From: Paenibacillus agilis
GTDB taxonomy: Bacteria > Bacillota > Bacilli > Paenibacillales > Paenibacillaceae
DNA length: 64,000 nt
Assembly (NCBI RefSeq): GCF_007786455.1
Contig: NZ_VNJK01000001.1
Location: 3,372,673 to 3,436,672, forward strand
Reading direction: 5' to 3'
The position numbers were made by a program, and so were the translations under genes. Within the stretch, counting starts at the first letter, position 1. Each line of letters opens with the position of its first letter. Of this stretch, positions 48,133 to 57,700 are shown in pieces. The notes beneath the pieces were generated by a model, which made no database searches, was not told the origin of the DNA, and was given only the letters and a program-made list of their open reading frames with translations.

Positions 48133-49248
48133 ATGCGACTAGGGAAACGCGCAACGAGCGCTTGTATGCGAATACTTATCTTTGTTCTCATTGCTTCAGC
48201 AATTCCCTTCTCGTCTCATGCACAACCGACTGAGCCGATTCCATGGGATACTGCTAATCAATCATCCGAAATGAAACATATTTTGCAGCAAAGCTTATCG
48301 ATTCAAGAACTGGATGCAGAGATAGCACGTGTAACGGCGAGAGAGAATGAGGCAAGCAAACAAAGGCAGCTGCTAGAAGCAGATTTGCAAAAACAACAGG
48401 AACAGCTTCTACTAAAACAAAAAGATGCAGGGCGTGTGCTTCGTTCCTATTATGTAGGTGAACGCGATCTGATTTTGGAGGCTATTTTATCCTCTGGTGA
48501 GATCTCTGATCTATTTCTACTGCTGAATTACTATTCCTACTTAATGGATTCTGATCATCGTATATTATCGGGCTATCAAGCTAACGTACAACGTATTGAT
48601 CAGCTTAGGAATGACCAAGCCCTATTAGAGAAGGAACTATCGCAAGTTCGTATCAATCTTGAAAATCAACGGAAACGCGTTATTGAACTACAACATAAAC
48701 TCGATACACAAATCACTTCTAGCTCGGATCCGGAAGCAATGAAGAAACTAGTTGAAGAATTTACGAAGTATTGGCAAAGTGTAGGGCTGTTTGAAGTACG
48801 GCATTATTTCAGAGCTATGGCCGATGCGATGCAGAAGCTACCTGAATTCGTTAAAGAAAATGGAAATATGAAGTCAAATGGTCTTCAATATACGCTCCGC
48901 ATCAAAGACAGCGAGCTGAATGAGTTTCTGCGCCAACAAGATTCGATGTTTGATGATTTTGAATTTGTATTCGATAAAGGTATTGTCACAGCTATCGGTG
49001 ACCGGGAAGGGCTTCGTGTAGTCGTTCAAGGCAGCTATACGCTTGAGCAAGAGCCAGAAAATGCACTAAGATTCCATGTCGATCATCTTCAATTCAATGG
49101 ACTCGAGCTTGCTGAATCAACACGTAAACAACTAGAGGAGCAGTTTGACCTTAGCTTCTATCCACAGCAACTTGTCTCATTCATTCAAGCAACAGAGATT
49201 ACAATCGACAAAAATGAAATGGTCGTCGTCTTAAAAGTTTCGCTATAA
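48133..49248 (+). CDS. Secreted coiled-coil protein, function unknown
   Basis: 371 aa. A signal peptide (MRILIFVLIASAIPFSSHA, cleavage after SHA) precedes a coiled coil rich in E, K, Q (about residues 60-115) and a second one (about 160-210). Between them YYVGERDLILEAILSSGEIS and LLNYYSYLMDSDHRILSGY resemble the N-terminal domain of CwlO/PcsB-like hydrolase partners. The last 150 residues form a separate alpha/beta region. No hydrolase domain is present. It may regulate a wall enzyme, but this is a guess. ATG at 48133 has AAGGGGG upstream. Confidence 0.75.
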   Translation: MRLGKRATSACMRILIFVLIASAIPFSSHAQPTEPIPWDTANQSSEMKHILQQSLSIQELDAEIARVTARENEASKQRQLLEADLQKQQEQLLLKQKDAGRVLRSYYVGERDLILEAILSSGEISDLFLLLNYYSYLMDSDHRILSGYQANVQRIDQLRNDQALLEKELSQVRINLENQRKRVIELQHKLDTQITSSSDPEAMKKLVEEFTKYWQSVGLFEVRHYFRAMADAMQKLPEFVKENGNMKSNGLQYTLRIKDSELNEFLRQQDSMFDDFEFVFDKGIVTAIGDREGLRVVVQGSYTLEQEPENALRFHVDHLQFNGLELAESTRKQLEEQFDLSFYPQQLVSFIQATEITIDKNEMVVVLKVSL

Positions 49249-49279
49249 TTCATTTTACTTCCATACAGCATTACTAGGC

Positions 49280-49325
49280 TACGGCCCCAAAGTCTGTCAT
49301 TCAAACGATAGACATTGGGGCCGTA
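49280..49325. terminator. Convergent inverted repeat, probable terminator
   Basis: TACGGCCCCAA / TTGGGGCCGTA (11 bp) with an inner GTCTGTC / GATAGAC pairing, between two convergent genes. There is no clear T-run, so strength is uncertain. Confidence 0.6.
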
Positions 49326-49335
49326 TGCTGATTGT

Positions 49336-50769
49336 TCACGAAGCTGGTCGCAGCCTCCACAAGCCTTTAAACTCCTTAGCCAATATGTCAGAGTTTAATT
49401 TGCCCTTCATCCATTCCCGCACGTTACTATGCCAGCTTTCCAACTCAGAAGCATGACGTAACACCTCTTTGAGACGTATATCTGAATGAATATACACAGC
49501 TGGCAAATAACGATTCCACAACTCCCATATTTTAATTTGCGCAGTACGACTTGCAGGCAATAGGAATGACGAATTCTCTAGTACATTTTGCTGCTGTTTT
49601 GCATCTGTGACGAATTGTATCCAAATTTTCGCCTCCTCCTCCAGCTCGGTATGAGCCGGCACGATGTAACTCATACTTTTCACCATAGTTCCATAAGGCG
49701 GAGTTATATCGCGTGGCATTTCAAAAGCGAGCATTTCACCTAGCCTAGGAGCAGCCTCTGAATAAGGTACTATCGCAAATCGTACATCCCCTTGATTCAC
49801 CATTTCCCAAATACTTTTCTCATTTTTAGGTGGTACCGACTCAAATAACGCCCGATAATTTTCCCATTCCTTCAACGTCTCCTGCCACGGAGACACAATC
49901 GATCGATCCAGCGATTGATTATTCGGCAAGCTCGACACTACCGAGTCTGACGAACCATTATGTTTGGCACGACTGTCAGCAGACACATCAGACATCTGGA
50001 TAATCCCTAAGCGCCACATCAGCGCAAGAAGTGCATATGGATCCTGCTCGTCCCATACAAACCAAGGCATTGATACTCGCCTCTCGTCCTCCTTATTAGA
50101 TTGTTCTATCATAGATAAGGTCGAACTCAGCTGAGGACGAATGGATTGCATTTGGCCAAACATGAGCTCTTGTGGACCACGCATAGCAGCATGCCATTCC
50201 CTCATGGAAATCGGAGGCTGTTCTATCCCTGCTTGCGCTTTTAGAGCTACAGGGTTCCATACCAGCACATAAGGATCCATGTAATAAGGCATCCCCCATA
50301 CATGTCCATTCCAGCTTACAATCTCTTTCAACCATTCTGGAGAATAAGCCCATGTTTCTACAGACGGTTCTAGCGGCAGAAGCTTCCCAGCCAAAGCATA
50401 TTGTCTGACTCGTTCACTTCGAATCATAATCACATCAGCACTTTCTTGAAGGGCAAATGACTGCTTCAAACCTTCGCTTATCTCGTGTTCCGTCCTGTTG
50501 CGCAATTCAACGACAATACCATACTGTCGCTCGAACTGTCCGCTTACCTGAATTAATTCCTTAAACACCTCTTGCGGCAGACTGACATCTATTTTGAGCG
50601 AAAGTCCTGCTTTATCTATTGCAAATACAGGCTCATTGTAGTCTCCTTCGTCTTCTTCAGGTCGCGGCTGGTTCATTAACTGCTTCAACCCGCTTCCAAA
50701 CTGAGTAAGCAAAACCAACATAATAAGTACCATGATTCCAATAATGATCGTTCTTTTCGACTTCGGCAT
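49336..50769 (-). CDS. Membrane-anchored extracellular solute-binding protein (family 1 type)
   Basis: 477 aa. An N-terminal helix (TIIIGIMVLIMLVLLTQFG) without a lipobox cysteine suggests an uncleaved anchor. The binding-protein fold is seen in LSLKIDVSLPQEVFKELIQV, WNGHVWGMPYYMDPYVLVWN near residue 155 and GDVRFAIVPYSEAAPRLGEM near residue 325, typical of sugar-type ABC receptors. No permease or ATPase is adjacent. Ligand unknown; it may act as a sensor or use distant transporter genes. Confidence 0.8.
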   Translation of the reverse strand: MPKSKRTIIIGIMVLIMLVLLTQFGSGLKQLMNQPRPEEDEGDYNEPVFAIDKAGLSLKIDVSLPQEVFKELIQVSGQFERQYGIVVELRNRTEHEISEGLKQSFALQESADVIMIRSERVRQYALAGKLLPLEPSVETWAYSPEWLKEIVSWNGHVWGMPYYMDPYVLVWNPVALKAQAGIEQPPISMREWHAAMRGPQELMFGQMQSIRPQLSSTLSMIEQSNKEDERRVSMPWFVWDEQDPYALLALMWRLGIIQMSDVSADSRAKHNGSSDSVVSSLPNNQSLDRSIVSPWQETLKEWENYRALFESVPPKNEKSIWEMVNQGDVRFAIVPYSEAAPRLGEMLAFEMPRDITPPYGTMVKSMSYIVPAHTELEEEAKIWIQFVTDAKQQQNVLENSSFLLPASRTAQIKIWELWNRYLPAVYIHSDIRLKEVLRHASELESWHSNVREWMKGKLNSDILAKEFKGLWRLRPAS

Positions 50770-50915
50770 TCCATACTCCCTTCTGGGCTTAGTGTGACGA
50801 ATTACCGATAAAACGTTATTAAATATCTCACTTTCTTTACATTGAACGACGCCTACCTAGTACGGCGCATGTCTATTGTACCATTTTTTCACATTCATGA
50901 ATGTAAGATTTAACC

Positions 50916-50942
50916 TAAAAAAGACATCCTCTAGGATGTCCT
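50916..50942 (-). terminator. Terminator after the possible spore-surface gene
   Basis: On the minus strand GGACATCCT AG AGGATGTC runs into six Ts, about 45 bases after the stop. Confidence 0.85.
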
Positions 50943-50988
50943 TACATGTTAACTTTTTGATGTGACAATGCGTTTTGCGATTTACAAG

Positions 50989-51426
50989 TTACGGTGAAAC
51001 ATAAGCAATTGCCGTAAAGCTTTCAGGACCCACTCGCTGTAGGTTTACACCTGAGCTACCATCCGCATCGACAGCCCTAATACGAACCTCGTATGTCAAA
51101 AAATTAGGTGTAGTTGGTATATTATGATCGAACGCAGTAAGTTTGGCATCAAATGTCGCAAATAGCGTGCCAGGTGTCGTTATCGCCGATGAGTAAACAA
51201 GCGTGCTGCCATTTCGTATGATAGATAAATTAACGATTCCAGAAACTGCAGTTATAGAAGCTAATGTAACGGTAGCTTGCAAATTCACACCTACTGTCCC
51301 TCCTGCAGCTCCCGATATATCAAGTCCTAATGAACCAAAAACAGTAGGTGTCGTAGTAACTGGAATTGAAATAGACGTCGTATAACTTGCATTTTGTGAA
51401 CCCTGTGCATCTAGAAATCTTCCCAT
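50989..51426 (-). CDS. Hypothetical beta-rich protein, possible spore-surface component
   Basis: 145 aa, rich in T, S, A, V and G with no signal peptide, lysine or cysteine (one K, in DAKLTAFD). Alternating hydrophobic/polar strands (TVGVNLQATVTLASITAVSG; YEVRIRAVDADGSSGVNLQR) suggest a jelly-roll like the C-terminal domain of BclA-type exosporium proteins. It is monocistronic, with a GGAGG site and its own terminator. A sigma-K-like box is upstream. I do not recognise a named family with certainty. Confidence 0.65.
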   Translation of the reverse strand: MGRFLDAQGSQNASYTTSISIPVTTTPTVFGSLGLDISGAAGGTVGVNLQATVTLASITAVSGIVNLSIIRNGSTLVYSSAITTPGTLFATFDAKLTAFDHNIPTTPNFLTYEVRIRAVDADGSSGVNLQRVGPESFTAIAYVSP

Positions 51427-51443
51427 AGTACCACCTCCACTAT

Positions 51444-51473
51444 TAAGTTTATGAAAATAAAAGCAATTGGTGT
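51444..51473 (-). promoter_or_regulatory. Candidate sigma-K/sigma-E type promoter
   Basis: On the minus strand CATAAACTTA (51444-51453) resembles the late mother-cell -10 (CATANNNTA, off by one), with an AC 16 bases upstream. Weak, but placed 18 bases before the possible spore-surface gene. Confidence 0.3.
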
Positions 51474-51524
51474 GGACAAACTATCTCCTCTTCAAAATTT
51501 TGCTCATTTCATCAGTAACACTCA

Positions 51525-51553
51525 ACAAAAAAAGTGCCCCAAGTCTAAAAGAC
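51525..51553 (-). terminator. Terminator after the PhoH gene
   Basis: On the minus strand AGTGTCCTCGGTC pairs imperfectly with GACTTGGGGCACT, followed by seven Ts. Confidence 0.8.
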
Positions 51554-51610
51554 CGAGGACACTCCGTACATTTTCGCATAAGTCTTGATTAAAATGAGTA
51601 CACGAGTTAT

Positions 51611-52945
51611 TTACAATAAATCAGCAGCAATTTGGGCCAACTGCGAGCGCTCGCCTTTTTCTAAAGTAACGTGGCCACTTAAACCTTCTGATTTAAATCG
51701 CTCTATCAAATAGGTCAAACCGTTGCTTGCTGAGTCTAAATAAGGATGATCAATTTGGGCCGGGTCCCCCACCAGTACAATTTTACTCCCCTCGCCTACA
51801 CGAGAAACAATCGTTTTTACCTCGTGCTTGGATAAATTTTGCGCTTCATCAATAATAATAAATTGTCCTGGGATCGATCTGCCCCGGATATACGTCAGTG
51901 CTTCCACTTGAATGTTGCTTAAGCCAACTAAAATTTTGTCGATGTCGCCAGCCTTTTTCGTATCAAACAAGAACTCTAAATTATCGTATATAGGCTGCAT
52001 CCATGGACGCAGCTTCTCTTCTTTCTCCCCTGGTAAAAAACCGATATCTTTGCCCATTGGCACTACAGGGCGACCAATAAGCAGCTTCTTGTATTTGCGC
52101 TCATCCTCTACCTTCAGTAATCCTGCTGCAAGTGTAAGCAACGTCTTCCCCGTACCTGCTTTCCCTGCCAATGTTACTAACGGTATATCGTCATTAAGCA
52201 GCAATTCGATTGCCATCCGCTGCTGCGCATTGCGCACCGTAATCCCCCACACCTGATCATTACTAAGATATAGCGGCTCTAGTCGTGTACAATCAACATT
52301 TACCTTTAATATCGCCGACTTGCTCGTTCCCATCTCGTCTTTTAAAATAACAAACTCATGCGGATGAAGCTTTAATACAACATTCAAGCTATTCACTGAC
52401 AAGAAGCGGTAGCTGTAAAATTGATCGATTACAGATGGGTGCACATGTAATACTCGATGCCCTGTGTATAGATCGTCGTTTGAAGACACACTGCGATCTG
52501 ATAAATAGTCTTCTGTCTGCAAGCCGAGCACATCGCCCTTGACACGTACAAGCACGTCTTTACTAACGAGCACAACGCTTTTTGGCTGTTCTAGCTGCTG
52601 CTGTTCAATACTGTAATTCAAAGCGACTGCCAGGATTCGATTATCATTTGTCATTTCACCAAACAGCTCCTGCACTTTCACGAAGCTCCGATGATTAAGC
52701 TCTACGATTAGGGACCCTCCATTCGGTAAAGGGACACCTTTATGCAGACTCCCCGATGTCCTCAATCCATCTAGAAGCCTTGAAACCGTTCTGGCATTGC
52801 GTCCAATTTCATCGGCGAGGCGTTTTTTAGAATCAATTTCTTCAAGGACAGTTGCTGGGATAACAACCTCATGCTGCTCGAATGCAAATAAAGCATTCGG
52901 GTCATGCAATAGAACATTCGTATCCAATACAAATATTTTGGTCAT
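51611..52945 (-). CDS. ylaK: PIN-PhoH fusion protein (YlaK-like ATPase/RNase)
   Basis: 444 aa. An N-terminal PIN domain (MTKIFVLDTNVLLHDPNALF, acidic residues in IDSKKRLADEIG and TNDNRILAVAL) is joined to a C-terminal PhoH-like P-loop ATPase: VTLAGKAGTGKTLLTLAAGL near residue 240 (Walker A) and GQFIIIDEAQNLSKHEV near residue 355 (Walker B). PhoH2-type proteins are RNA helicase-nucleases in mycobacteria; the Bacillus homologue's role is not settled. ATG at 52945 follows GGAGGGG; the upstream in-frame ATGs lack a site. Confidence 0.92.
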   Translation of the reverse strand: MTKIFVLDTNVLLHDPNALFAFEQHEVVIPATVLEEIDSKKRLADEIGRNARTVSRLLDGLRTSGSLHKGVPLPNGGSLIVELNHRSFVKVQELFGEMTNDNRILAVALNYSIEQQQLEQPKSVVLVSKDVLVRVKGDVLGLQTEDYLSDRSVSSNDDLYTGHRVLHVHPSVIDQFYSYRFLSVNSLNVVLKLHPHEFVILKDEMGTSKSAILKVNVDCTRLEPLYLSNDQVWGITVRNAQQRMAIELLLNDDIPLVTLAGKAGTGKTLLTLAAGLLKVEDERKYKKLLIGRPVVPMGKDIGFLPGEKEEKLRPWMQPIYDNLEFLFDTKKAGDIDKILVGLSNIQVEALTYIRGRSIPGQFIIIDEAQNLSKHEVKTIVSRVGEGSKIVLVGDPAQIDHPYLDSASNGLTYLIERFKSEGLSGHVTLEKGERSQLAQIAADLL

Positions 52946-53100
52946 AAAATCCCCTCCGATTGGTTTGTTCAGCGCTTTATCCAGTATGAGGGCAAGGTGT
53001 CCATATACATAATTCATTGCACCGCCGCTCACACTATTAAGAGCGATTACCTGTTACCATTTCATGCAACATCGATGATACAGACGAAAGGAAGATCAGG

Positions 53101-53625
53101 ATGCGGAAACTAATTTTGGCTGTCGTTCTTATCAGCGTATTGGGAGGCTGTGGCCCCAAGCAGCAGGCAGCTCCTTCACCGCAGCAGCAATCGCAATATC
53201 ACACTGCTTCTCCCACACAGCCAGCAGCACCTATGGATCGAGAGGGATTACGCAACCATGTAACAAACATCGCCAAACGAGTTCCAGGCGTACAGAACGT
53301 AAATTGTGTTGTATTCGGGAACACTGCAATCGTTGGGGTTGATGTAGCCGCTGATTTAGACCGCTCTCGTGTAGGAACAATCAAATATTCAGTGGCTGAA
53401 GCATTGAGCAAAGATCCATACGGTGCGCAAAGCATCGTAACGGCTGACGTGGATATCAATCAGCGTCTTCGGGAGATTGGAAATGATATTCGGAATGGAT
53501 ACCCTATTCATGGCTTCAGCAATGAATTAGCGGATATTGTGGGTCGCATCGTCCCACAGATGCCGAAGAGAGTGAAACAAATGAAGCAAACCGTAGAGCA
53601 GCGTTCACCGGCTCCTAACAAGTAA
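53101..53625 (+). CDS. YhcN/YlaJ-family sporulation lipoprotein
   Basis: 174 aa. A short signal peptide ends in the lipobox VLGGC (Cys at residue 17). After a Q/P-rich spacer comes the YhcN/YlaJ domain: LRNHVTNIAKRVPGVQNVNC, VVFGNTAIVGVDV, and ALSKDPYGAQSIVTADVDIN. Members are inner spore membrane or coat lipoproteins affecting germination. It is the YlaJ equivalent by neighbourhood (typA, YlaH and PhoH nearby), but inverted relative to them. Confidence 0.88.
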   Translation: MRKLILAVVLISVLGGCGPKQQAAPSPQQQSQYHTASPTQPAAPMDREGLRNHVTNIAKRVPGVQNVNCVVFGNTAIVGVDVAADLDRSRVGTIKYSVAEALSKDPYGAQSIVTADVDINQRLREIGNDIRNGYPIHGFSNELADIVGRIVPQMPKRVKQMKQTVEQRSPAPNK

Positions 53626-53651
53626 TATGCGGACATGCTTCCAATAAGCAC

Positions 53652-53683
53652 AAAAAGCCTAACGGTTAACCGCTAGGCTTTTT
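53652..53683 (+). terminator. Terminator after the YhcN-family gene
   Basis: AAAAAGCCTAACGG / CCGCTAGGCTTTTT stem with TTTTTGTAT on the plus strand; A-rich on the other side, so it may also act on the minus strand. The remaining bases to 53844 hold no recognised feature. Confidence 0.8.
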
Positions 53684-53843
53684 GTATATAAGTGCATATT
53701 ATCGATCTCAATCATTGTATAATCGGACATATTCAAACCTCCTAGTCAATACACCATTTCTATACATTGTATTAGCGTGGAAGGCAGAACTTGCTTATGC
53801 TTTTGACCGAGCTTTACTTCGTTGAAATCGAGTGTTCTGCTAA

Positions 53844-55004
53844 TTAGCGTGATGGAGCCGAACTTGGTGTTGACTCACTACTATTCGCAACATTTTCACC
53901 AGCTGCTTGTTCAGGTGTGATCGATTTGCCATCCATCACATCTTTAAGCAATTGTTTAGCCAGTGCGAGCTTCTCTTCATTAATATAAATATAAGGACTC
54001 TTCCAATCGCCACCGACTGAAACATAGTGAATATTGTTGCGATTAATATCAATATATGTAGTAAAGGAATCGCGAATCTGGGTGCTTGTCATATCAATCT
54101 TAAAATTATCAGCCAAAGCGTCGATAATATCTGTAACTTTGGAGAATCCGCCTAAAGATTGCATGTTGCCTACAAGCTCCTGCAACACCGCATTTTGACG
54201 AACGTTACGGTCTTCATCAGTTGTCTCCGGCGTTCTCGGACTACAGTTGGACTTCCGGTATCGCACCAAATCCAACGCCTCTTGACCACTTAGGTCTTGC
54301 TGCCCTGCTTTAAGTTTGATATTCGTTCCGTCCGCTCGATCTCGATAGCACATATCCTGATCCACGTTCATACTTACACCACCAAGCGCATCAACGACCT
54401 GCACAAAGCCCTGGAAGTTAATCTCCATCGCATGGTCGATATCTAGATCCATATACTTACCTAGCATGACCTTCATTTCTTCCATCGGTGTAGGACTATC
54501 CAGCTTGCCTTTTTTGTGCAAGCTATGGAAGTTAGGATAGAAATGATTGAGCTTGTCAGGACCGTATCCTGGGATCGAGAAGTACGTATCACGCGGTAAA
54601 GATACGAGCACAGCTTCCTTCGTCTCAGGATGCATAGCTCCTACCATGACAACGTCCGTACGCATACCCGGCAGTTCTTCACGATAGTCAACCCCCATTA
54701 GCACAAAGGAAAATGGCTCGGTTTGAGGTGCTAGTGTAGGTACAACCACTTGGTTACCCACTCCACCCTTCTCCAAGGTTGATATAGTCGGCAGCTTGTT
54801 GTTAGCATATAGAACGAGATAGGATGCTATTCCTATACCTGTAAGAACAAGTAGAATAATACCTGTCAGCATAGCTTTTAACCATGTGGGCATTTTCTTT
54901 TTTGTAGATTTAGAACGAGCTCTTGGATTAGGCTTTGAACTTGACTTTGGTCTTGACTTAGAATGTTGTGACTGTCTTGGCGGCAAAGGTGTGTTCACTT
55001 TCAT
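53844..55004 (-). CDS. LytR-CpsA-Psr (LCP) family wall polymer transferase
   Basis: 386 aa. A basic, Ser/Pro-rich cytoplasmic part (about 40 residues) and a membrane helix (MLTGIILLVLTGIGIASYLV) lead to the LCP domain: FSFVLMGVDYREELPGMRTD near residue 100, VSLPRDTYFSIPGYGPDKLN near residue 135, and LDLVRYRKSNCSPRTPETTD near residue 240 (the conserved Arg/Asp set). LCP enzymes attach teichoic acids or other glycopolymers to peptidoglycan. It lies 12 bases after a small unknown gene. Confidence 0.92.
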   Translation of the reverse strand: MKVNTPLPPRQSQHSKSRPKSSSKPNPRARSKSTKKKMPTWLKAMLTGIILLVLTGIGIASYLVLYANNKLPTISTLEKGGVGNQVVVPTLAPQTEPFSFVLMGVDYREELPGMRTDVVMVGAMHPETKEAVLVSLPRDTYFSIPGYGPDKLNHFYPNFHSLHKKGKLDSPTPMEEMKVMLGKYMDLDIDHAMEINFQGFVQVVDALGGVSMNVDQDMCYRDRADGTNIKLKAGQQDLSGQEALDLVRYRKSNCSPRTPETTDEDRNVRQNAVLQELVGNMQSLGGFSKVTDIIDALADNFKIDMTSTQIRDSFTTYIDINRNNIHYVSVGGDWKSPYIYINEEKLALAKQLLKDVMDGKSITPEQAAGENVANSSESTPSSAPSR

Positions 55005-55016
55005 AACTGACCTCAC

Positions 55017-55289
55017 TTATTCATTGTATTTCGGGTTGGATTCAATATCATGCCACAGCTGCTCACACAAGATTATGTCGAACTCAGCTTGATTGATTTG
55101 TCCTTCACGCTCATAAGTGACGGTATACGTATTTTCATTGACTTGATCGGCTACGCTGGTCAACATGTGATCTTCATGCAGGATTTGAGCGAAGAAATCA
55201 AGCGTCTGCTTGGCTGCACCGTCGTCCGGACGATGCCGAACGACAATAACCATTTGCAGCCAATTGAACAGAGCGTCATGCAACTTCAA
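55017..55289 (-). CDS. Hypothetical protein (90 aa) between ylaH and the LCP gene
   Basis: The frame is open to 55412 but overlaps ylaH there. A TTG at 55289 lies five bases after TGGAGGGG and leaves a 29-base gap after ylaH, so it is chosen. The product (LKLHDALFNWLQMVIVVRHR, then HMLTSVADQVNENTYTVTYE and a C-terminal LCEQLWHDIESNPKYNE) is soluble, without signal or zinc motif. I do not recognise the family; by position it may correspond to a yla gene. Confidence 0.7.
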   Translation of the reverse strand: MKLHDALFNWLQMVIVVRHRPDDGAAKQTLDFFAQILHEDHMLTSVADQVNENTYTVTYEREGQINQAEFDIILCEQLWHDIESNPKYNE

Positions 55290-55318
55290 GTTAACCCCTC
55301 CAGTCGATGAGGATACGA

Positions 55319-55603
55319 TTACGACATATTTTGATGCTTCTTCTTCTGGCGTCCCTCTACGAAATAGCGAATACGAACCATAAACATAAGCACTACAGCT
55401 ACAAACAAACACTGTATGATAGGAAGCTTGTCAATCTGCAATACAAGCAGAATAAGACAACCTAGCGCCATCACAATATGAATAATAATCTCCTTTAGAA
55501 GGGGTAGCTTCTGGACCCGAAACACCTGGTTAAATATAAAAGCTACAAATGCAAAAATAAGCAAGTAGCTGATTAACATGTGGTCGGCAAACCATTGCTG
55601 CAT
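55319..55603 (-). CDS. ylaH: YlaH-like membrane protein
   Basis: 94 aa with three hydrophobic helices (about residues 8-25, 37-55 and 60-78) and a basic tail YFVEGRQKKKHQ. Sequence (VQKLPLLKEIIIHIVMALGC) and place directly after typA match YlaH of Bacillus, whose function is unknown. ATG at 55603 has AAAGGATGGAG upstream. Confidence 0.85.
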   Translation of the reverse strand: MQQWFADHMLISYLLIFAFVAFIFNQVFRVQKLPLLKEIIIHIVMALGCLILLVLQIDKLPIIQCLFVAVVLMFMVRIRYFVEGRQKKKHQNMS

Positions 55604-55690
55604 AACGACTCCATCCTTTCAGCAAAGATAAGATTTGTCTTTACACAAGCTCTGCTCATCAACGAAAAATACGAATTCCCCGTTTAAGGT

Positions 55691-57523
55691 CTATGACTGA
55701 ACTTTACGTTGCTTCTCCGCACGTTCACGTTCATTTTTGTTGAGTATTTTTTTACGCAAGCGAATCGATTCTGGCGTAATTTCGCAATACTCATCATCGT
55801 TCAAGTATTCAAGCGCCTGCTCCAAAGAGTAAGCACGAGGTGTCTTCAATCTAACTGTGTCATCTTTACCAGAAGAACGCACGTTGGATAGTGCTTTTTC
55901 TTTACAGATGTTAACAACGATATCATTATCGCGAGTATGTTCACCGACAATCATACCTTCATATACTTCAGTACCTGGGTTAAGGAACAAAATACCACGG
56001 TCTTCTACAGACAACATACCGTACATTGTTGATGTACCGTTCTCCATCGATACCAATACGCCTTGATGACGACCGCCTACTTGGCTGCCCGCATAAGGAC
56101 CGTAATGATCAAACGCATGGTTCATAATACCGTAACCGCGAGTTAGTGTCAGATAAGAAGTACGGTAACCGATAAGACCACGTGCAGGAATGATAAATTC
56201 CAAACGTACTTGTCCATTACCATGGTTGATCATATTGACCATTTCAGCTTTACGTGTTCCAAGGCTCTCCATAACAGCACCCATCGAATCTTCTGGGATG
56301 TCGATAAGGAGACGCTCCATTGGCTCCATTTTTTGGCCATCGATTTCCTTAATGATTACTTCAGGCTTGGATACTTGAAGCTCGTAGCCTTCACGACGCA
56401 TATTCTCAATAAGAATACCTAGGTGAAGCTCACCACGACCAGCAACAATAAATGCGTCTGGGCTTTCTGTTTCCTCTACACGAAGGGAAACGTCTGTCTC
56501 CAACTCTTTCATCAAACGCTCACGAAGCTTACGGGACGTTACCCATTTACCTTCACGGCCAGCGAAAGGACTGTTGTTAACTAGGAATGTCATTTGCAAT
56601 GTAGGCTCATCAATGTGCAATACTGGAAGTGCTTCAGGGTTCGCCATATCTGCAATCGTTTCACCGATGTTGATTTCACGAATACCAGCAATTGCAACGA
56701 TATCTCCCGCTGCTGCTTCTTCGCGCTCAATACGCTTCAAGCCTTGGAAACCAAACAGCTTCTCGATGCGTGCTTGCTTCACTTGACCTTCACGGTTAAT
56801 AACCGCAACCGGTTGACCTGCACGAATCGTACCACGGTTTACACGACCGATAGCGATACGGCCCAAGTATTCGTTATAGTCAAGCAACGTTACAAGGAAC
56901 TGCAACGGCTCTTCTGGATTCTCTTGCGGGGATGGAATATGTTCAATTACTGTCTCGAACAATGCTTCCATGTGATCATCTTGCTTCTCAGGATTCAAGC
57001 TCGCTGTACCGTTCAATGCAGATGCATACACGACAGGGAACTCAAGCTGCTCATCGTTCGCTTCCAACTCAATAAACAGATCCAATACTTCGTCAATAAC
57101 TTCGTTCGGACGAGCATTTGGACGGTCAATTTTGTTCACAACTACGATTGGCGTCAAGTTATGAGCCAATGCTTTGCGCAATACGAATTTCGTTTGCGGC
57201 ATGCAGCCTTCAAATGCATCAACGACAAGAAGTACGCCGTCAACCATTTTCATAATACGCTCAACTTCACCACCGAAGTCAGCGTGGCCAGGCGTATCTA
57301 CAATGTTGATCAAATGATCTTTATACGTAATCGCCGTATTTTTCGCTAGAATCGTAATACCGCGCTCTCGTTCCAAGTCATTCGAGTCCATGGCGCGCTC
57401 GTGCACCACTTCATTGTTGCGGAAAGTTCCGGATTGTTGTAGCAGCTTGTCAACCAACGTTGTTTTACCGTGGTCAACGTGGGCGATAATTGCGATATTT
57501 CTGATCTTATTACGTTCTTGCAT
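55691..57523 (-). CDS. typA: Translational GTPase TypA/BipA
   Basis: 610 aa. G1 [19 protein letters not shown] near residue 15, G2 [12 protein letters not shown]3 [16 protein letters not shown] and G4 [10 protein letters not shown] mark the GTPase. EF-G-like domains III and V and the BipA-specific C-terminal domain ([20 protein letters not shown]) follow. BipA binds ribosomes and helps 50S assembly and stress growth. It is the YlaG equivalent and heads the yla-like group. Confidence 0.96.
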   Translation of the reverse strand: MQERNKIRNIAIIAHVDHGKTTLVDKLLQQSGTFRNNEVVHERAMDSNDLERERGITILAKNTAITYKDHLINIVDTPGHADFGGEVERIMKMVDGVLLVVDAFEGCMPQTKFVLRKALAHNLTPIVVVNKIDRPNARPNEVIDEVLDLFIELEANDEQLEFPVVYASALNGTASLNPEKQDDHMEALFETVIEHIPSPQENPEEPLQFLVTLLDYNEYLGRIAIGRVNRGTIRAGQPVAVINREGQVKQARIEKLFGFQGLKRIEREEAAAGDIVAIAGIREINIGETIADMANPEALPVLHIDEPTLQMTFLVNNSPFAGREGKWVTSRKLRERLMKELETDVSLRVEETESPDAFIVAGRGELHLGILIENMRREGYELQVSKPEVIIKEIDGQKMEPMERLLIDIPEDSMGAVMESLGTRKAEMVNMINHGNGQVRLEFIIPARGLIGYRTSYLTLTRGYGIMNHAFDHYGPYAGSQVGGRHQGVLVSMENGTSTMYGMLSVEDRGILFLNPGTEVYEGMIVGEHTRDNDIVVNICKEKALSNVRSSGKDDTVRLKTPRAYSLEQALEYLNDDEYCEITPESIRLRKKILNKNERERAEKQRKVQS

Positions 57524-57631
57524 ACGTTCGATCTTTCCTTTCTATAGTAGCACATTTATAAAATGGGTCGTCTTATCGGTTGGCTCTGTACGGTCCACAT
57601 CAGTCCGTTATCACAATAATTGCGTGAAGAA

Positions 57632-57650
57632 GGCGCCGTCAAGCGGCGCC
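57632..57650 (-). terminator. GC-rich hairpin upstream of typA
   Basis: GGCGCCG / CGGCGCC (7 bp, 5-base loop), followed on the minus strand by TTCTTC; it probably ends the small membrane protein transcript. Confidence 0.55.
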
Positions 57651-57700
57651 GTTCATGTGAAATAGATCATTCAGAACGAAGTGCTGCTGCCTTGCCGCCT

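Noticed and set aside
56594-57349. Plus-strand 251-codon frame within typA
   Set aside because: Shadow of typA with a composition unlike a real protein and no start site; typA is fully conserved.
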